DNA from: Actinopolyspora lacussalsi
GTDB taxonomy: Bacteria > Actinomycetota > Actinomycetes > Mycobacteriales > Pseudonocardiaceae
Assembly (NCBI GenBank): GCA_030803735.1
Contig: JAURUC010000001.1
Coordinates: 4,340,001 to 4,404,000 of the forward strand
DNA length: 64,000 nt
Direction: 5' to 3'
In this document: positions 41,220-50,351 of the stretch, in pieces
Position numbering within the stretch: position 1 is the stretch's first letter
Layout: every line of letters begins with the position of its first letter
The notes under the pieces: generated by a model
Told to the model about the DNA's origin: nothing
What the model saw: the letters and a program-made list of their open reading frames with translations, nothing else
The model's database searches: none
Made by a program: the position numbers and the translations under genes

Positions 41220-41990
41220 ATGGTGACTGTCAGGGTGGACGGCTTGCGAGCGCGATACGGCGGGAAGCTCGCGCTGGACGGGATAAACCTGCGTATGGGG
41301 ACGGGCATCCACGGTTTGCTCGGACCCAACGGCGCGGGCAAGACCACATTGATGCGCACGCTGGCGACAGTGGCACGACCGAGCGAGGGCAGCGTCGAGC
41401 TGCTCGGCCATGACACCGCGCAACAGGACGGCCGGAAGCGAGCGCGTCGGCGGTTGGGATACCTGCCCCAGACATTCGGTTACTACCCGGGATTCACCGT
41501 GGCCGAGTTCGTGGAGTACATGGCCTGGCTCAAGGAAATGCCGAAGGAGCGTGTGCCGGAAGCGGTCGAACGTGCGGTCGAGCGGGTCGGCCTGGCTGAT
41601 CGGGCGGTTTCCAAGTTGAAGAAACTCTCCGGCGGGATGCTGCGTCGTGCGGGGATCGCACAAGCGATCGTCAATGACCCGGAGCTGCTGTTGCTCGACG
41701 AGCCGACGGCCGGGCTCGATCCGGAGCAACGGGTGGAGTTCCGGGAACTGCTACGTGACATCGGCTCGACCAACACCGTCGTCGTCAGCACACACCTGGT
41801 CGAGGACGTCGCCATCGCCTGCGACGAAGTCACCCTTTTCGACGGCGGGAAGCTGATTTTCCGTGGCACACCGAACGAATTGGCCGAGTTGGGCACTTTC
41901 GGGGCGGATAACGCTCGTGCCGGGGACACCACGCTGGAACGCGGCTACACCACGGCGCTGCGCGCCTACCGGGAAAGGACGGTGGCATGA
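41220..41990 (+). CDS. ABC transporter ATP-binding protein
   Basis: A 256-aa ATPase with Walker A GPNGAGKTT, Q-loop LGYLPQTFGYYPG, signature KLSGGMLRR and Walker B LLLLDEPTAGLDP, then the switch His in VVSTHLVEDV. It resembles the BcrA/NatA-type exporters' ATPases. ATG at 41220 follows GGAGG at six bases. It is the first of five overlapping genes ending with an ECF sigma and its anti-sigma. Confidence 0.92.
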   Translation: MVTVRVDGLRARYGGKLALDGINLRMGTGIHGLLGPNGAGKTTLMRTLATVARPSEGSVELLGHDTAQQDGRKRARRRLGYLPQTFGYYPGFTVAEFVEYMAWLKEMPKERVPEAVERAVERVGLADRAVSKLKKLSGGMLRRAGIAQAIVNDPELLLLDEPTAGLDPEQRVEFRELLRDIGSTNTVVVSTHLVEDVAIACDEVTLFDGGKLIFRGTPNELAELGTFGADNARAGDTTLERGYTTALRAYRERTVA

Positions 41991-43279
41991 CCGCACGTGT
42001 GCTTTGGCACGAGATTCGCCGTAGCGGCCTGCCGCTCTGGATCACTCCGCTGCTGCTGCTCGTCTCGGGGTTGGTGTTCATCCAAACTCTGCTGCGGACG
42101 GGGGGACAGCGTTTGGAGTGGGCCACCTCGATTTTCTACGACACGACGCCGATGGTCGTGCTGGCCAGCACACTGGCTCTGGCGGTCGCGGTATGGCGGG
42201 CCGGGCGTGAACGTCGAAGAGGCGTAGCTGAACTGATCGAATCCACTCCGCGCGCACGTTCGCAGCGTGCGTTGCTCTCCTGGATCTCCGTGACGGTCTG
42301 GCCCGTGGTTTCCTGCTTGCCCGCCGTAGTGGCTTTCGGGTCGCTCAGCCGCGAGGCGGTTTCCGGTCCACCACTGTTCGGGATTCTGGCAGCGGGGCTG
42401 GCTACAGTGGTCGCCTATGCGGCGCTCGGTTTCGCCGTGGGTACTTTTGTTCCCGGCAGATTCACGGCTCCGGTGGCGGGCGTGGCGTCGTTCGTTGTCA
42501 CGATCGCTCTCGGCTCGTGGGTGCCCCACGGTCTGCTGTCCGTCGTTCCGCAGCCCACCTACGGCACCATCGCGGCCAACCGGTCCAGCGTCGGCCTCTG
42601 GGATCGACCGGTGTGGTGGTTCGCACCCGCTGCCGCGCTGTGGTTCGTGGCGCTGGCCGTCGCGCTGCTGGTAGTGGCTACGGCACGACGCCGCCTGCTG
42701 GCGGTAGTACCGTCAGCTCTCGCGGTGCTCGTCGCGATCCCGCTGACGCAGACCCAGGTTTGGCGTATCGACACCGCGAGCCCGCTGTTGAGCTGCAGCG
42801 ACGGCAGTGTGCGCGTTTGCGTGCCGAACGAGGCCGGTGTTGCTCCGAGCGCTGTGGCTACCTCGACGAAACCGGTCCGAGCACGGCTGGCCGACCTTCC
42901 CACCGTCGCCCCGCTGGGAGCCGTCGATTCGAGTTCAGCCAGTGCGTATGTTTGGCCGCAGAATTGCCGTTCCCACTTGGACGGGATCGAGTGCTCTTCG
43001 CCGCGTCCTTCGGCTGCGGGCGAGATGCTCGCCAACCGAGTTGTCGGCTGGCGGTGTTCGTCTTCCCCTCCCGGAACTCTCCGCTACACTTCTCCTGTTC
43101 CTCGGATGGAAAACGGAGTGCGGGACTGGCTGCTCGGGCGGACGGGTGATTCCGCGTCCGAGATCGTCCGATACCTCGCCACACTTCCCGACGACGAACG
43201 ACACGAATGGCTGAGCCGCTATCTGCTCGCCGCTGAGCGGTGTGATGTTTCCGCTGTCACGGGATTGCGGGGTTCCTGA
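41987..43279 (+). CDS. ABC-2-like permease
   Basis: A 430-aa membrane protein with about six TM helices in the N-terminal 255 residues (LPLWITPLLLLVSGLVFIQT, MVVLASTLALAVAVW, TVWPVVSCLPAVVAFGSL, VVAYAALGFAVGTFVPG, WFVALAVALLVVATARR and on). A soluble C-terminal part has four Cys (LLSCSDGSVRVCVPNE, WPQNCRSHLDGIECS) that would face outside and may form disulfides. It overlaps the ATPase gene by ATGA. Confidence 0.8.
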   Translation: MTARVLWHEIRRSGLPLWITPLLLLVSGLVFIQTLLRTGGQRLEWATSIFYDTTPMVVLASTLALAVAVWRAGRERRRGVAELIESTPRARSQRALLSWISVTVWPVVSCLPAVVAFGSLSREAVSGPPLFGILAAGLATVVAYAALGFAVGTFVPGRFTAPVAGVASFVVTIALGSWVPHGLLSVVPQPTYGTIAANRSSVGLWDRPVWWFAPAAALWFVALAVALLVVATARRRLLAVVPSALAVLVAIPLTQTQVWRIDTASPLLSCSDGSVRVCVPNEAGVAPSAVATSTKPVRARLADLPTVAPLGAVDSSSASAYVWPQNCRSHLDGIECSSPRPSAAGEMLANRVVGWRCSSSPPGTLRYTSPVPRMENGVRDWLLGRTGDSASEIVRYLATLPDDERHEWLSRYLLAAERCDVSAVTGLRGS

Positions 43280-43878
43280 TGGTGTCCGGGCGTTTTCTGC
43301 GGTTGTATCTCCGGTCCCGGAACATCCCCGCTGTGGTCGGGGGAATGGTTTCGCTGCTCGTTCTCAGCGGTTGGAACGGGCAGTGGTTGGGGTGGACTCT
43401 GCCGAGAGTGGTCCTGGTGTTCGTGGTGCTGCTCGCGGCGGTTCTGCTGGCCGGTAGTTTCGCCACGCCGAGTCCGGAGCTCGATGCCGGTGCCGTTGTG
43501 CCGTGGTGGCGGTGGCATCTCGGGCATGCTCTGGTGGGTATCGCCGGATGTGGGGTGTCGCTGGCGCTCGCGGTGTTCGTGCACCGGCACGGCACGCCGG
43601 GTCTCGATCTCGCAGTGCTGCGCGATCTGCTCGGATTCAGCGGGTTGGCGCTGTTGACGGGTGCCTTGCTCGGAGTTCGGTTGTCCTGGACGGTTCCGCT
43701 CGCCTACGCCCTCGTCGCATGGGTTTTCTCCTCGGTGACCGTTCCCTGGAGCAGAGTGCTCCTGTGGCCCGTGCTGTCCCCGACAGCGGAGGTTTCCTGG
43801 TGGGTCGCTATCGGGTGCTGCGGCATGGGCACCACGCTCATCGCCCTTCGCGGTACGACACCGGAGATCAGGCAGTGA
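43279..43878 (+). CDS. Small polytopic protein of the ABC/sigma operon
   Basis: A 199-aa protein with about five TM helices and no soluble domain. ATG at 43279 overlaps the previous stop by one base. It is probably a second membrane subunit or an accessory protein of the transporter. No family is recognised with confidence. Confidence 0.65.
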   Translation: MVSGRFLRLYLRSRNIPAVVGGMVSLLVLSGWNGQWLGWTLPRVVLVFVVLLAAVLLAGSFATPSPELDAGAVVPWWRWHLGHALVGIAGCGVSLALAVFVHRHGTPGLDLAVLRDLLGFSGLALLTGALLGVRLSWTVPLAYALVAWVFSSVTVPWSRVLLWPVLSPTAEVSWWVAIGCCGMGTTLIALRGTTPEIRQ

Positions 43879-43932
43879 GCGTCCCGCGAAAACCACGACG
43901 GATATTCCATCCGATACAGGAGTGTGCGGGCC

Positions 43933-44469
43933 ATGAGGCGCGGGCGGCCGTCCGACGAACGGCTGATGCGAGCTGTCGCCAGGGGAGACGCGGAAGCTCT
44001 GGCGGAGTTGTACGACAGGCACGCGCCGTGGCTGTTTCTCCGGCTCGAGCGTCGTTGCTCCGATCAGGGACTCGTCGAGGAAGTCGCCCAGGACACGTTC
44101 CTGGGGGTGTGGCGTAACGCCAAGCGGTACGAGCGGGGAAACGTCGGTGGCTGGATCTGGACCATCGCTGCTCGGCGTCTCATCGACGCCCAGCGGGCAC
44201 GGGGTGCCAGACCCGAACAGGCGAGCGAAGCGGTCGACACCGCCAGTACGACTCCGTCGGCCGAGCAGCACGCACTCAGCGGTGTCGAACACGGTGAACT
44301 GGGCGCGGCGCTGCACGGCTTGTCGCCGGAACTCCGGGACGTCGTGCGGGCCACGATCATCGACGGCATGAGCATGGCGGATGCGGCCACCGCGCTCGGA
44401 ATTCCGGAGGGAACCGTCAAGACCCGCGCCCGACGTGCCCGAGTGCTGCTGCGGGAGGCCCTGGCATGA
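43933..44469 (+). CDS. ECF-family RNA polymerase sigma factor
   Basis: A 178-aa sigma factor. Region 2 is DERLMRAVARGDAEALAELY to EEVAQDTFLGVWRNAKRY; region 4 is LSPELRDVVRATIIDGMSMA with IPEGTVKTRARRARVLLRE. ATG at 43933 is ten bases after AGGAG; a GTG at 43924 is too close. It overlaps the anti-sigma gene by ATGA. It likely directs the operon that includes the ABC genes (inference). Confidence 0.92.
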   Translation: MRRGRPSDERLMRAVARGDAEALAELYDRHAPWLFLRLERRCSDQGLVEEVAQDTFLGVWRNAKRYERGNVGGWIWTIAARRLIDAQRARGARPEQASEAVDTASTTPSAEQHALSGVEHGELGAALHGLSPELRDVVRATIIDGMSMADAATALGIPEGTVKTRARRARVLLREALA

Positions 44470-45326
44470 CGTACCCGAGGAAGATTGATATGGACTGGCA
44501 CGTTCCCGAGGACCAGCTGGACGCGTATGTCTCCGGGGAGATCGGAGATCCCCAGGCTTGGTCCGTGGAATCACACCTCGTCGAGTGCGCGATGTGTGCC
44601 GACCGGGTCGCTCGGGCCGTGGCGAACACCGAACTGGCACCACGGATCGAGAGCGTGCGCGAGCGAGTCCTCGGCCAGACCAGCGGTGCGGCACATCCCC
44701 GAACAGCTTCGGAAATCCGACCAGCGATTTCCCGGTCACGCATCCGGCGGCAGCTCGCCGCGGCCCCCGCCCTGCGCTTGCCCTGGTTGGTGGCAGCGGT
44801 GTTCGTCGTCGCTTGCGCGACTGCGTTGAGCCTGCTCAGTAGTGGGCCGGAACAAGCGGGGTCCGTGCTGTTCCTCAACGCGCCACTGCTGCCACTGGCA
44901 GGAGTGGCGCTGAGCTATGGGCCTGGGATGGATCCCGCATACGAACTCACGCTGACGACTCCGTACTCGGGGTTGCGGTTGTTGCTGCTTCGCACGATCG
45001 GTGTGTTGGGGGTGACGATTCCGTTGCTGCTGGGCACGAGCTTCGTTTTCCCTACAGGGGGGATCTCCGCCGTTGCCTGGTTGCTGCCCTGCCTCGCGCT
45101 CGTACTGGTGACTCTGCTGCTGGGAAGCTGGATCGAACACCGTCTCGCCGCGGTGCTCGTCGGTGCCGCGTGGAGCGCGGCGGTGCTCGTGCCCCGGTTT
45201 CTGCTCGTGGTCGATGTGTCACGGGTGTTCGATCCGCTGTTCCAGCTGACCTGGGGTGGAGTGGTCGTGCTCAGCGCGGTGACGCTGATCGGGCGACGCT
45301 CGGCTTTCGACAGGATGGGCAGTTGA
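44466..45326 (+). CDS. Zinc-finger (ZAS) anti-sigma factor with polytopic membrane part
   Basis: A 286-aa protein. Residues about 10-60 form a zf-HC2/ZAS domain (QLDAYVSGEIGDPQAWSVES, then HLVECAMCA with the H-x3-C-x2-C zinc site). After a basic linker it has about six TM helices instead of the single one common in ZAS proteins, so it may sense membrane state itself or interact with the transporter. It overlaps the sigma gene. Confidence 0.88.
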   Translation: MTYPRKIDMDWHVPEDQLDAYVSGEIGDPQAWSVESHLVECAMCADRVARAVANTELAPRIESVRERVLGQTSGAAHPRTASEIRPAISRSRIRRQLAAAPALRLPWLVAAVFVVACATALSLLSSGPEQAGSVLFLNAPLLPLAGVALSYGPGMDPAYELTLTTPYSGLRLLLLRTIGVLGVTIPLLLGTSFVFPTGGISAVAWLLPCLALVLVTLLLGSWIEHRLAAVLVGAAWSAAVLVPRFLLVVDVSRVFDPLFQLTWGGVVVLSAVTLIGRRSAFDRMGS

Positions 45327-45346
45327 CACCGCTCGGTTCCGCGTGG

Positions 45347-45366
45347 ATTTCGCGAGAAATTGACGC
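45347..45366. repeat. Dispersed motif between convergent genes
   Basis: ATTTCGCGAGAAAT followed by TGACGC, identical in its core to 4878-4891. Confidence 0.6.
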
Positions 45367-45386
45367 GCCCCTGGCCGGGAACCGCC

Positions 45387-45986
45387 TCAGCCGCCGGCCT
45401 CCTCCCGGAGCAGCCGGAGCGCCGCCCGGTGCGCCCGGTGCAGTGGGGTGGCGTCCTTGCGCAGCGTCGCGCGCACCACGGCTCCCTCCAGCAGCAGGAA
45501 CCACTCCTCGGCCACGTCGGACGGATCGGGGCACCCGGCCGCCTCGGCGATCTCCGCCAGCCAGGTGCGGATCCCGTCCTTGTTCCGCTCGATGATCTCG
45601 CGCCCGGGGTGCTCGGGGTCGGTCAGCTCCACTCCGGCGTTGACGAATCCGCACCCCCGGAACCCGTCCGCGACGGTCCACTCCTCGTAACCGTCGAACA
45701 CCGCCGAGAGTCGCTGCTCGGCCGTCTCGCTTCCCGCCGACACGCGTTCCAGGGTTTCCCGCCAGCGCCGGTCCCGCTCGGCCAGGTGCTCGGCCACCAG
45801 CCCGTCCTTCGAGCCGAAGTGCGCGTACAGCGTCACCTTGGTCACTCCGGCACGCGCCGCGAGCGTGTTGACCCCCACAGCCCGGATACCGGACTCGTAG
45901 AACAGCCGCGATGCCGTTTCCAGGATGCGTTGCCTTGCCGAACCGGGTTCGCTCGTCACCGACCCACTGTGCTTCGTATCCACCAT
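45387..45986 (-). CDS. TetR-family repressor
   Basis: A 199-aa regulator with the N-terminal HTH RILETASRLFYESGIRAVGV to KVTLYAHFGSKDGLVAEHL. The C-terminal ligand domain is of a common actinobacterial type (DGYEEWTVADGFRGCGFVNA). The start is at 45986, close to a palindromic operator at 45999. It is divergent from the HAD gene, which is its likely target along with itself. Confidence 0.9.
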   Translation of the reverse strand: MVDTKHSGSVTSEPGSARQRILETASRLFYESGIRAVGVNTLAARAGVTKVTLYAHFGSKDGLVAEHLAERDRRWRETLERVSAGSETAEQRLSAVFDGYEEWTVADGFRGCGFVNAGVELTDPEHPGREIIERNKDGIRTWLAEIAEAAGCPDPSDVAEEWFLLLEGAVVRATLRKDATPLHRAHRAALRLLREEAGG

Positions 45987-45998
45987 CGGTTGCCACTA

Positions 45999-46014
45999 TA
46001 CAAACCGGTATGTA
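45999..46014. promoter_or_regulatory. Operator between TetR and HAD genes
   Basis: TACAAACCGGTATGTA is a 16-bp palindrome with one mismatched pair in the 86-bp divergent region, 12 bp from the TetR start. TetR autoregulation fits. Confidence 0.75.
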
Positions 46015-46065
46015 GGGTACGGCTGCCGGTGTCCCCCGGCAGCAATCCGAGACGGAGGTAGTTCG

Positions 46066-46743
46066 ATGAGCACCACCAAGCCCGTGGCAGTCGCGTTCGA
46101 CGTGCTGGAGACCCTGCTGGACCTGCGCGCGCTGCACACCCGATTCACCGACATCGGCCAGCCCGCGGAGATGCTGCACCCCTGGTTCCTGCGGTTCCAG
46201 CGCGACGCGATGGCGCTGTCGTTGTCCGGTGAGTTCGGCTCGTTCCCCGCAGTGGCCCGCCAGGCGCTGCGCACCGAGAGCGAGCACACCGCGAGCGAGG
46301 CCGACATCGACCACGTGCTCGACGGATTCGCCAACCTGCCCGCCCACCCGGACGCGGAGCCCGCGCTGCGCAAGCTCTCCGAGGCCGGGGTGCGCGTGGG
46401 GTGCCTGACCGTCGGCAGTCCGGAGAACACCGCGAGGTTCCTGGAAAACGCCGGTTTGGCGCGGCACGTCGATCAAGTGGTCACCGCCGAGCAGGCGGGC
46501 ATCTGGAAGCCCTCGCCCACCGTCTACCGGGCCACCGCCTATCAGCTGGAAGTGGCACCCCGCGACATGGCGCTGGTCGCGGTGCACGCCTGGGACTGCC
46601 ACGGTGCCAAGCGCGCGGGCTGCACCTCGGGCTGGTGCTCCCGGTTGGAGGGCGAACCGGGTGACGTCTTCGACGCCCCCGACGTGACCGGCGACGACCT
46701 CGTCACCATCGCGGACCGGTTGCTCGCGCTGCCCACCCGGTGA
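46066..46743 (+). CDS. HAD-superfamily hydrolase (haloacid dehalogenase type II-like)
   Basis: A 225-aa HAD protein. Motif I is VAFDVLETLLD, with the nucleophile Asp present and Glu replacing the usual Gly; the motif II region is VGCLTVGSPENT; the motif III Lys is in AGIWKPSPTVY; motif IV is VAVHAWDCHGAKRAG. It resembles L-2-haloacid dehalogenases, but the substrate is unknown. ATG at 46066 follows GGAGG at seven bases. It is divergent from and probably regulated by the TetR protein. Confidence 0.85.
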   Translation: MSTTKPVAVAFDVLETLLDLRALHTRFTDIGQPAEMLHPWFLRFQRDAMALSLSGEFGSFPAVARQALRTESEHTASEADIDHVLDGFANLPAHPDAEPALRKLSEAGVRVGCLTVGSPENTARFLENAGLARHVDQVVTAEQAGIWKPSPTVYRATAYQLEVAPRDMALVAVHAWDCHGAKRAGCTSGWCSRLEGEPGDVFDAPDVTGDDLVTIADRLLALPTR

Positions 46744-46843
46744 CCCGGCGAGTCCACGGCCAACTCCTCGTCACCGTCGACCGCATCCCCCAATAGGATG
46801 CTGGTGTTCGACACGAATCCGCAGCCAGGCGAGGAGGGGGCGA

Positions 46844-47719
46844 ATGTCGGCAGGCGAAGACTCGGAAGCCACGGCGTTTCCCGGGGCACCCACGGAGCCC
46901 CACTGGGCGCTCACGGCGTTTCACGGGCGCGCGGGGGACCACAACGATCGTGCCATGGCCGGGGCGCGGGTCCTGGGCACCGAACTCGCCCGCTACATGC
47001 GGGCCGGGCTGACGCGGATCGGCCAGTCGCGTCCGGCGCTGAACGCGGGCTGGGAAACCGAACTCACCGCCGCGCTACCGGAGTTGCGCAGGCTCGCCGC
47101 CCGGTACGAGACCCTGCTGGCGGCGGGCGCCAAGCCGGTCACCGCGTTGAACAGGTGCGCGGTGGCGCTGGCGACGCTCCCGGTGGTCGCCCGGCACCGG
47201 CCCGACGCCTGCGTGGTCTGGTTGGACGCGCACCCCGACCTGCACACCCCGGCGACCTCGGACAGCGGCTACCTGGGCGGCATGGTGCTGGCCGGTGCCA
47301 GCGGGATGTGGGAGTCCGGGCTCGGTGGGGAGCTCTCGCCGGGCAACATCGTGCTCGGCGGTGTGCGCGACATCGACGAGGCGGAACAGCGGTTGCTTTC
47401 CGAAGGCACCATCAGCGCCGTGTCCGCGGGTGAGGACATGGTGGACAACCTCCGCACCGCGATCGCGGGCAGGCCGGTGTACTTCCACCTCGACTGCGAC
47501 GTGCTCGAACCGGGACTGCTGGGTACCGACTACCGGGTGCCGGGCGGGCTCACGCTGGAGCGGCTGCACGAGGTGGCCGGGATGCTCGCCGAGCACGAGA
47601 CGGTCGGTGTGGAGCTCGGCGAGTTCGAGACGATCCAGCCCACCGGGGAGACCGACACGCAGGCGGCGCAGCGGTTGATCGAGGCGGTCTCGCCGCTGCT
47701 GGACAACACGCGCGGCTGA
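46844..47719 (+). CDS. Arginase/agmatinase-family protein with altered first motif
   Basis: A 291-aa ureohydrolase-fold protein. Metal motifs WLDAHPDLHTP and HLDCDVLEPG keep the usual Asp and His ligands. The first family motif (GGDHS or GGDCS) is replaced by ALNRCAVAL, so one metal ligand appears lost. Activity as an arginase is therefore doubtful; it could act on another substrate with one metal or have lost catalysis. ATG at 46844 follows GGAGGGGG. Confidence 0.8.
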   Translation: MSAGEDSEATAFPGAPTEPHWALTAFHGRAGDHNDRAMAGARVLGTELARYMRAGLTRIGQSRPALNAGWETELTAALPELRRLAARYETLLAAGAKPVTALNRCAVALATLPVVARHRPDACVVWLDAHPDLHTPATSDSGYLGGMVLAGASGMWESGLGGELSPGNIVLGGVRDIDEAEQRLLSEGTISAVSAGEDMVDNLRTAIAGRPVYFHLDCDVLEPGLLGTDYRVPGGLTLERLHEVAGMLAEHETVGVELGEFETIQPTGETDTQAAQRLIEAVSPLLDNTRG

Positions 47720-47725
47720 CCCCGA

Positions 47726-47760
47726 GGTCCTCCCGACCGCCCCGAGCGATCGGGAGGACC
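47726..47760 (+). terminator. Hairpin after the arginase-family gene
   Basis: GGTCCTCCCGA at 47726-47736 pairs perfectly with 47750-47760 around a 13-base loop, six bases after the stop. Confidence 0.72.
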
Positions 47761-47884
47761 GGTCTCCGCCCCGTGCGGAACACCGTGGTGGTGTTCGGCA
47801 CGGATCGGTCGGTGAGCGGCCGTTCGACGAGTGTCCGTTCGGTGGAGGGCAGCTCGTTCCCGGCCGGTGCGGGTCACCCGGCTG

Positions 47885-48931
47885 TCACGGGCGGACCAGC
47901 ACCTTGAGCGCCTCGCGCTCGTGCATGGCGCGGTAGCCGTCGGCCACGTCGTCGAGCCCGACCGTCCTGTCGAACACCAGTCCGGGCTGGACCCTGCCCT
48001 CCAGTACGTCGGGCAACAGCTCCGGGATGTAGTTGCGTGCCGGTGCGACTCCGCCGCTGATGGTGACGTTGCGGAAGAACGCCTCGGCCGACTGCGGGAT
48101 GCTCGCGTAGGTCGGCGCGCCGACCCTGCCGATCGCTCCGCCGTCGCGCACCACGCCCACGGCGGTGGCCAGCGAGTCGTCCGTGCCGACGCACTCCAGC
48201 ACGTGCGGGGCGCCGTGCCCGCCGGTGAGCTCGCGCACCCGTTCGATGCCCTCGGCGCCGCGTTCCGGCACCACGTCGGTGGCGCCGAACCGCCTGGCCA
48301 GGTCGGTGCGCGGGGTGTGCCTGCCCATGATGACGATCCGCTCGGCGCCGAGGCGGGCGGAGGCGAGCACACCGGACAGCCCGACCGCGCCGTCGCCGAC
48401 CACGACCACTGTGGAGCCCCGTTTCACCGAGGCGGAGACGGCGGCGTGGTGGCCGGTGCTGAACACGTCGGAGAGGGTGAGCAGCGAGGCGCTCAGCGCC
48501 TCGTCGGAACCACCGGGCAGCCGGACCAGGGTTCCTTCCGCTTGCGGCACGCGCACGGCCTCGCCCTGGCCGCCGTCCACTCCGTCGGAGCCCCACATCC
48601 CGCCGTTGACGCAGGAGGTGTGCAGCCCCTCGTCGCAGAACTCGCAGTTGCCGTCGGAGAAGGTGAACGGCGAGACCACCACCTCGCCGCGCTGCGGCGA
48701 GTTCACGTCGGAGCCGGTCTCCTCGACCACGCCGAGGAACTCGTGGCCGATGCGCTGGGGCTCAGCCGGGGCGTCGCCGTCCAGCCCGACTCCCCGGTAG
48801 GGCCACAGGTCGCTGCCGCAGATACAGGCATGGGTCACCCGCACGATCGCGTCGGTGCTCTCCCGCAGCGTGGGGTCGGGGACCTCGCCGACGCGGATGT
48901 CATTCGGGCCGTGGAGCAGTGTTGCCTTCAA
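47885..48931 (-). CDS. Zinc-dependent alcohol dehydrogenase (MDR family)
   Basis: A protein of about 348 aa. Catalytic zinc ligands are in CICGSDLW and the GHEFLG motif, structural zinc Cys in GNCEFCDEGLHTSC, and the Rossmann motif is VVVVGDGAVGLSGV. TTG at 48931, with GGAG about nine bases upstream, begins KATLLHGPNDIRVGEVP where the family starts; the longer open frame upstream shows no homology. It is 62 bp downstream of a second oxidoreductase on the same strand. Confidence 0.88.
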   Translation of the reverse strand: MKATLLHGPNDIRVGEVPDPTLRESTDAIVRVTHACICGSDLWPYRGVGLDGDAPAEPQRIGHEFLGVVEETGSDVNSPQRGEVVVSPFTFSDGNCEFCDEGLHTSCVNGGMWGSDGVDGGQGEAVRVPQAEGTLVRLPGGSDEALSASLLTLSDVFSTGHHAAVSASVKRGSTVVVVGDGAVGLSGVLASARLGAERIVIMGRHTPRTDLARRFGATDVVPERGAEGIERVRELTGGHGAPHVLECVGTDDSLATAVGVVRDGGAIGRVGAPTYASIPQSAEAFFRNVTISGGVAPARNYIPELLPDVLEGRVQPGLVFDRTVGLDDVADGYRAMHEREALKVLVRP

Positions 48932-48993
48932 GTGTGCGAACTCCGGATGAAGGTGGGTTGTCGATTTCACGATTCGTCGGTGAGCGGGTTTGC

Positions 48994-50007
48994 TCAGCGC
49001 AGGTCGACCAGCATCTTGCCGGTGTTCTCGCCGCGCATCATGCCGAGGAACGCCTCGGGTGCTCTGTCCAGACCGTGCAGCACGGTCTCCTCGTAGCGGA
49101 TGCGTCCCTGACGCAGCCAGCCGCCGACCTCGGTCATGAACTCCGGGTACTTGTCGAAGTGGTCGATGACGATGAAGCCGCGCGCGGTGAGCCGTTTGCT
49201 GACCATCTGGAACATGCCGCGCGGTCCCGGCTGCGCGTCGACCTCGTTGTACTGCGAGATCGCGCCGCACATCGCGATGCGGCCGAAGTCGTTCATGGTG
49301 TGGATCGCGGCTTCCAGGTGGTCGCCGCCGACGTTGTCGAAGTAGACGTCGATCCCGTCGGGGGCGGCTTCGGCCAGCTGCTGTTGAACCGGTCCCCGCT
49401 TATAGTTGAAGGCCGCGTCGAATCCGAGGTCCTCGGTGAGGTGTCGGACCTTCTCGTCCGATCCGGCGCTGCCGACGACCCGGCGTGCGCCGTGCAGCTT
49501 GGCGAGCTGTCCGGCGATGGAGCCGACCGCGCCGGCCGCCCCGGAGATGAACACGACGTCGGTCTCGCGCAGCCCGGTGATCTCGAACAGTCCGGTGTAG
49601 GCGGTCAGTCCGGGTGCGCCGAGTACGCCGAGGAACGCGTTGGGTTCGGCCAGCTCCGGGTCCAACCGCCTCGCGGCCCCGGCGTCGAGCACGGCGTACT
49701 CGCGCCAGCCGAGCACGTGCATCACGAGGTCACCGGGCTGAAAGCCCTCGGCCTCGGAGGCGACCACCTCGCCGACCGCCGCGCCGGTCAGCGGTTCACC
49801 GACCTGGAAGGGGGCCACGTAGGAGGGGCGGTCGTCCATCTGGCCGCGCATGGCCGGGTCGACGCTCATCACCAGGTTGCGCACCAGCAGTTGCCCGGCG
49901 GCCGGTTCGCTCACCGGCACGGTGGCGGTCTCGAAGGTCCTGTCGGTGGGCCACCCGCTGGGGCGTTCGGCGAGCCGTACTTCTCGTGCTGTCTCGGGCG
50001 GTGCCAA
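48994..50007 (-). CDS. NADP-dependent MDR oxidoreductase (leukotriene-B4-dehydrogenase/CurA-like)
   Basis: A protein of about 337 aa. VSVDPAMRGQM-type and GAAGAVGSIAGQLAKLHGA motifs, then FDNVGGDHLEAAI, mark the zinc-free MDR reductases that reduce enones. The start is TTG 50007 (LAPPETAREVRLAERPSGWP), with GGGAG nine bases upstream; an in-frame GTG at 50088 lies inside the probable operator and promoter and is unlikely. The operator at 50081 resembles that of the MarR gene at 51703, so MarR control is likely. Confidence 0.87.
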   Translation of the reverse strand: MAPPETAREVRLAERPSGWPTDRTFETATVPVSEPAAGQLLVRNLVMSVDPAMRGQMDDRPSYVAPFQVGEPLTGAAVGEVVASEAEGFQPGDLVMHVLGWREYAVLDAGAARRLDPELAEPNAFLGVLGAPGLTAYTGLFEITGLRETDVVFISGAAGAVGSIAGQLAKLHGARRVVGSAGSDEKVRHLTEDLGFDAAFNYKRGPVQQQLAEAAPDGIDVYFDNVGGDHLEAAIHTMNDFGRIAMCGAISQYNEVDAQPGPRGMFQMVSKRLTARGFIVIDHFDKYPEFMTEVGGWLRQGRIRYEETVLHGLDRAPEAFLGMMRGENTGKMLVDLR

Positions 50008-50080
50008 CTGCTTGTTCTCCCGGGGTCGTGGTTCGGTTCGGACCTCGTCCGCTTCGTCTCGCGGGCGATACCAACTTTCA

Positions 50081-50090
50081 TTGTACACAA
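50081..50090. promoter_or_regulatory. MarR-type operator upstream of the oxidoreductase
   Basis: TTGTACACAA is a perfect 10-bp palindrome that differs by one central step from TTGTGCACAA before the MarR gene. It lies 74 bp from the start of the oxidoreductase. Confidence 0.65.
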
Positions 50091-50351
50091 CTTAAATTAC
50101 CAAGTTTGTATTGCGTAAAATTGATATCGCGGTCTGGCGATCGGGGAGAACGACTCACGGGCCACGAGGCTTCCGTGGGAAGGATTGTCGTGATCGGCTG
50201 GAGTACTGTCGGCTCGCCGGGGCCGTGCCGTTCCGCCCCGCCGGTGTTCGCCACCGAGCGGGGCCGCACGATCGGCCGCGACACGCACGAACCGTTGGTG
50301 ACCACCGGCAGAACCGACCGGAACGAGCGATGACAGGAGAGGACCGCACCC

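Noticed and set aside
41135..41413. Short frame upstream of and overlapping the ABC ATPase, starting MTTPLVDTPQPRV
   Set aside because: It looked like a possible small peptide gene, but it has no ribosome-binding site of its own and continues as an out-of-frame shadow of the ATPase.
50007..50088. N-terminal extension of the MDR reductase from GTG 50088
   Set aside because: The extension lies within the probable operator and promoter, has no ribosome-binding site and no family similarity; TTG 50007 with GGGAG fits better.
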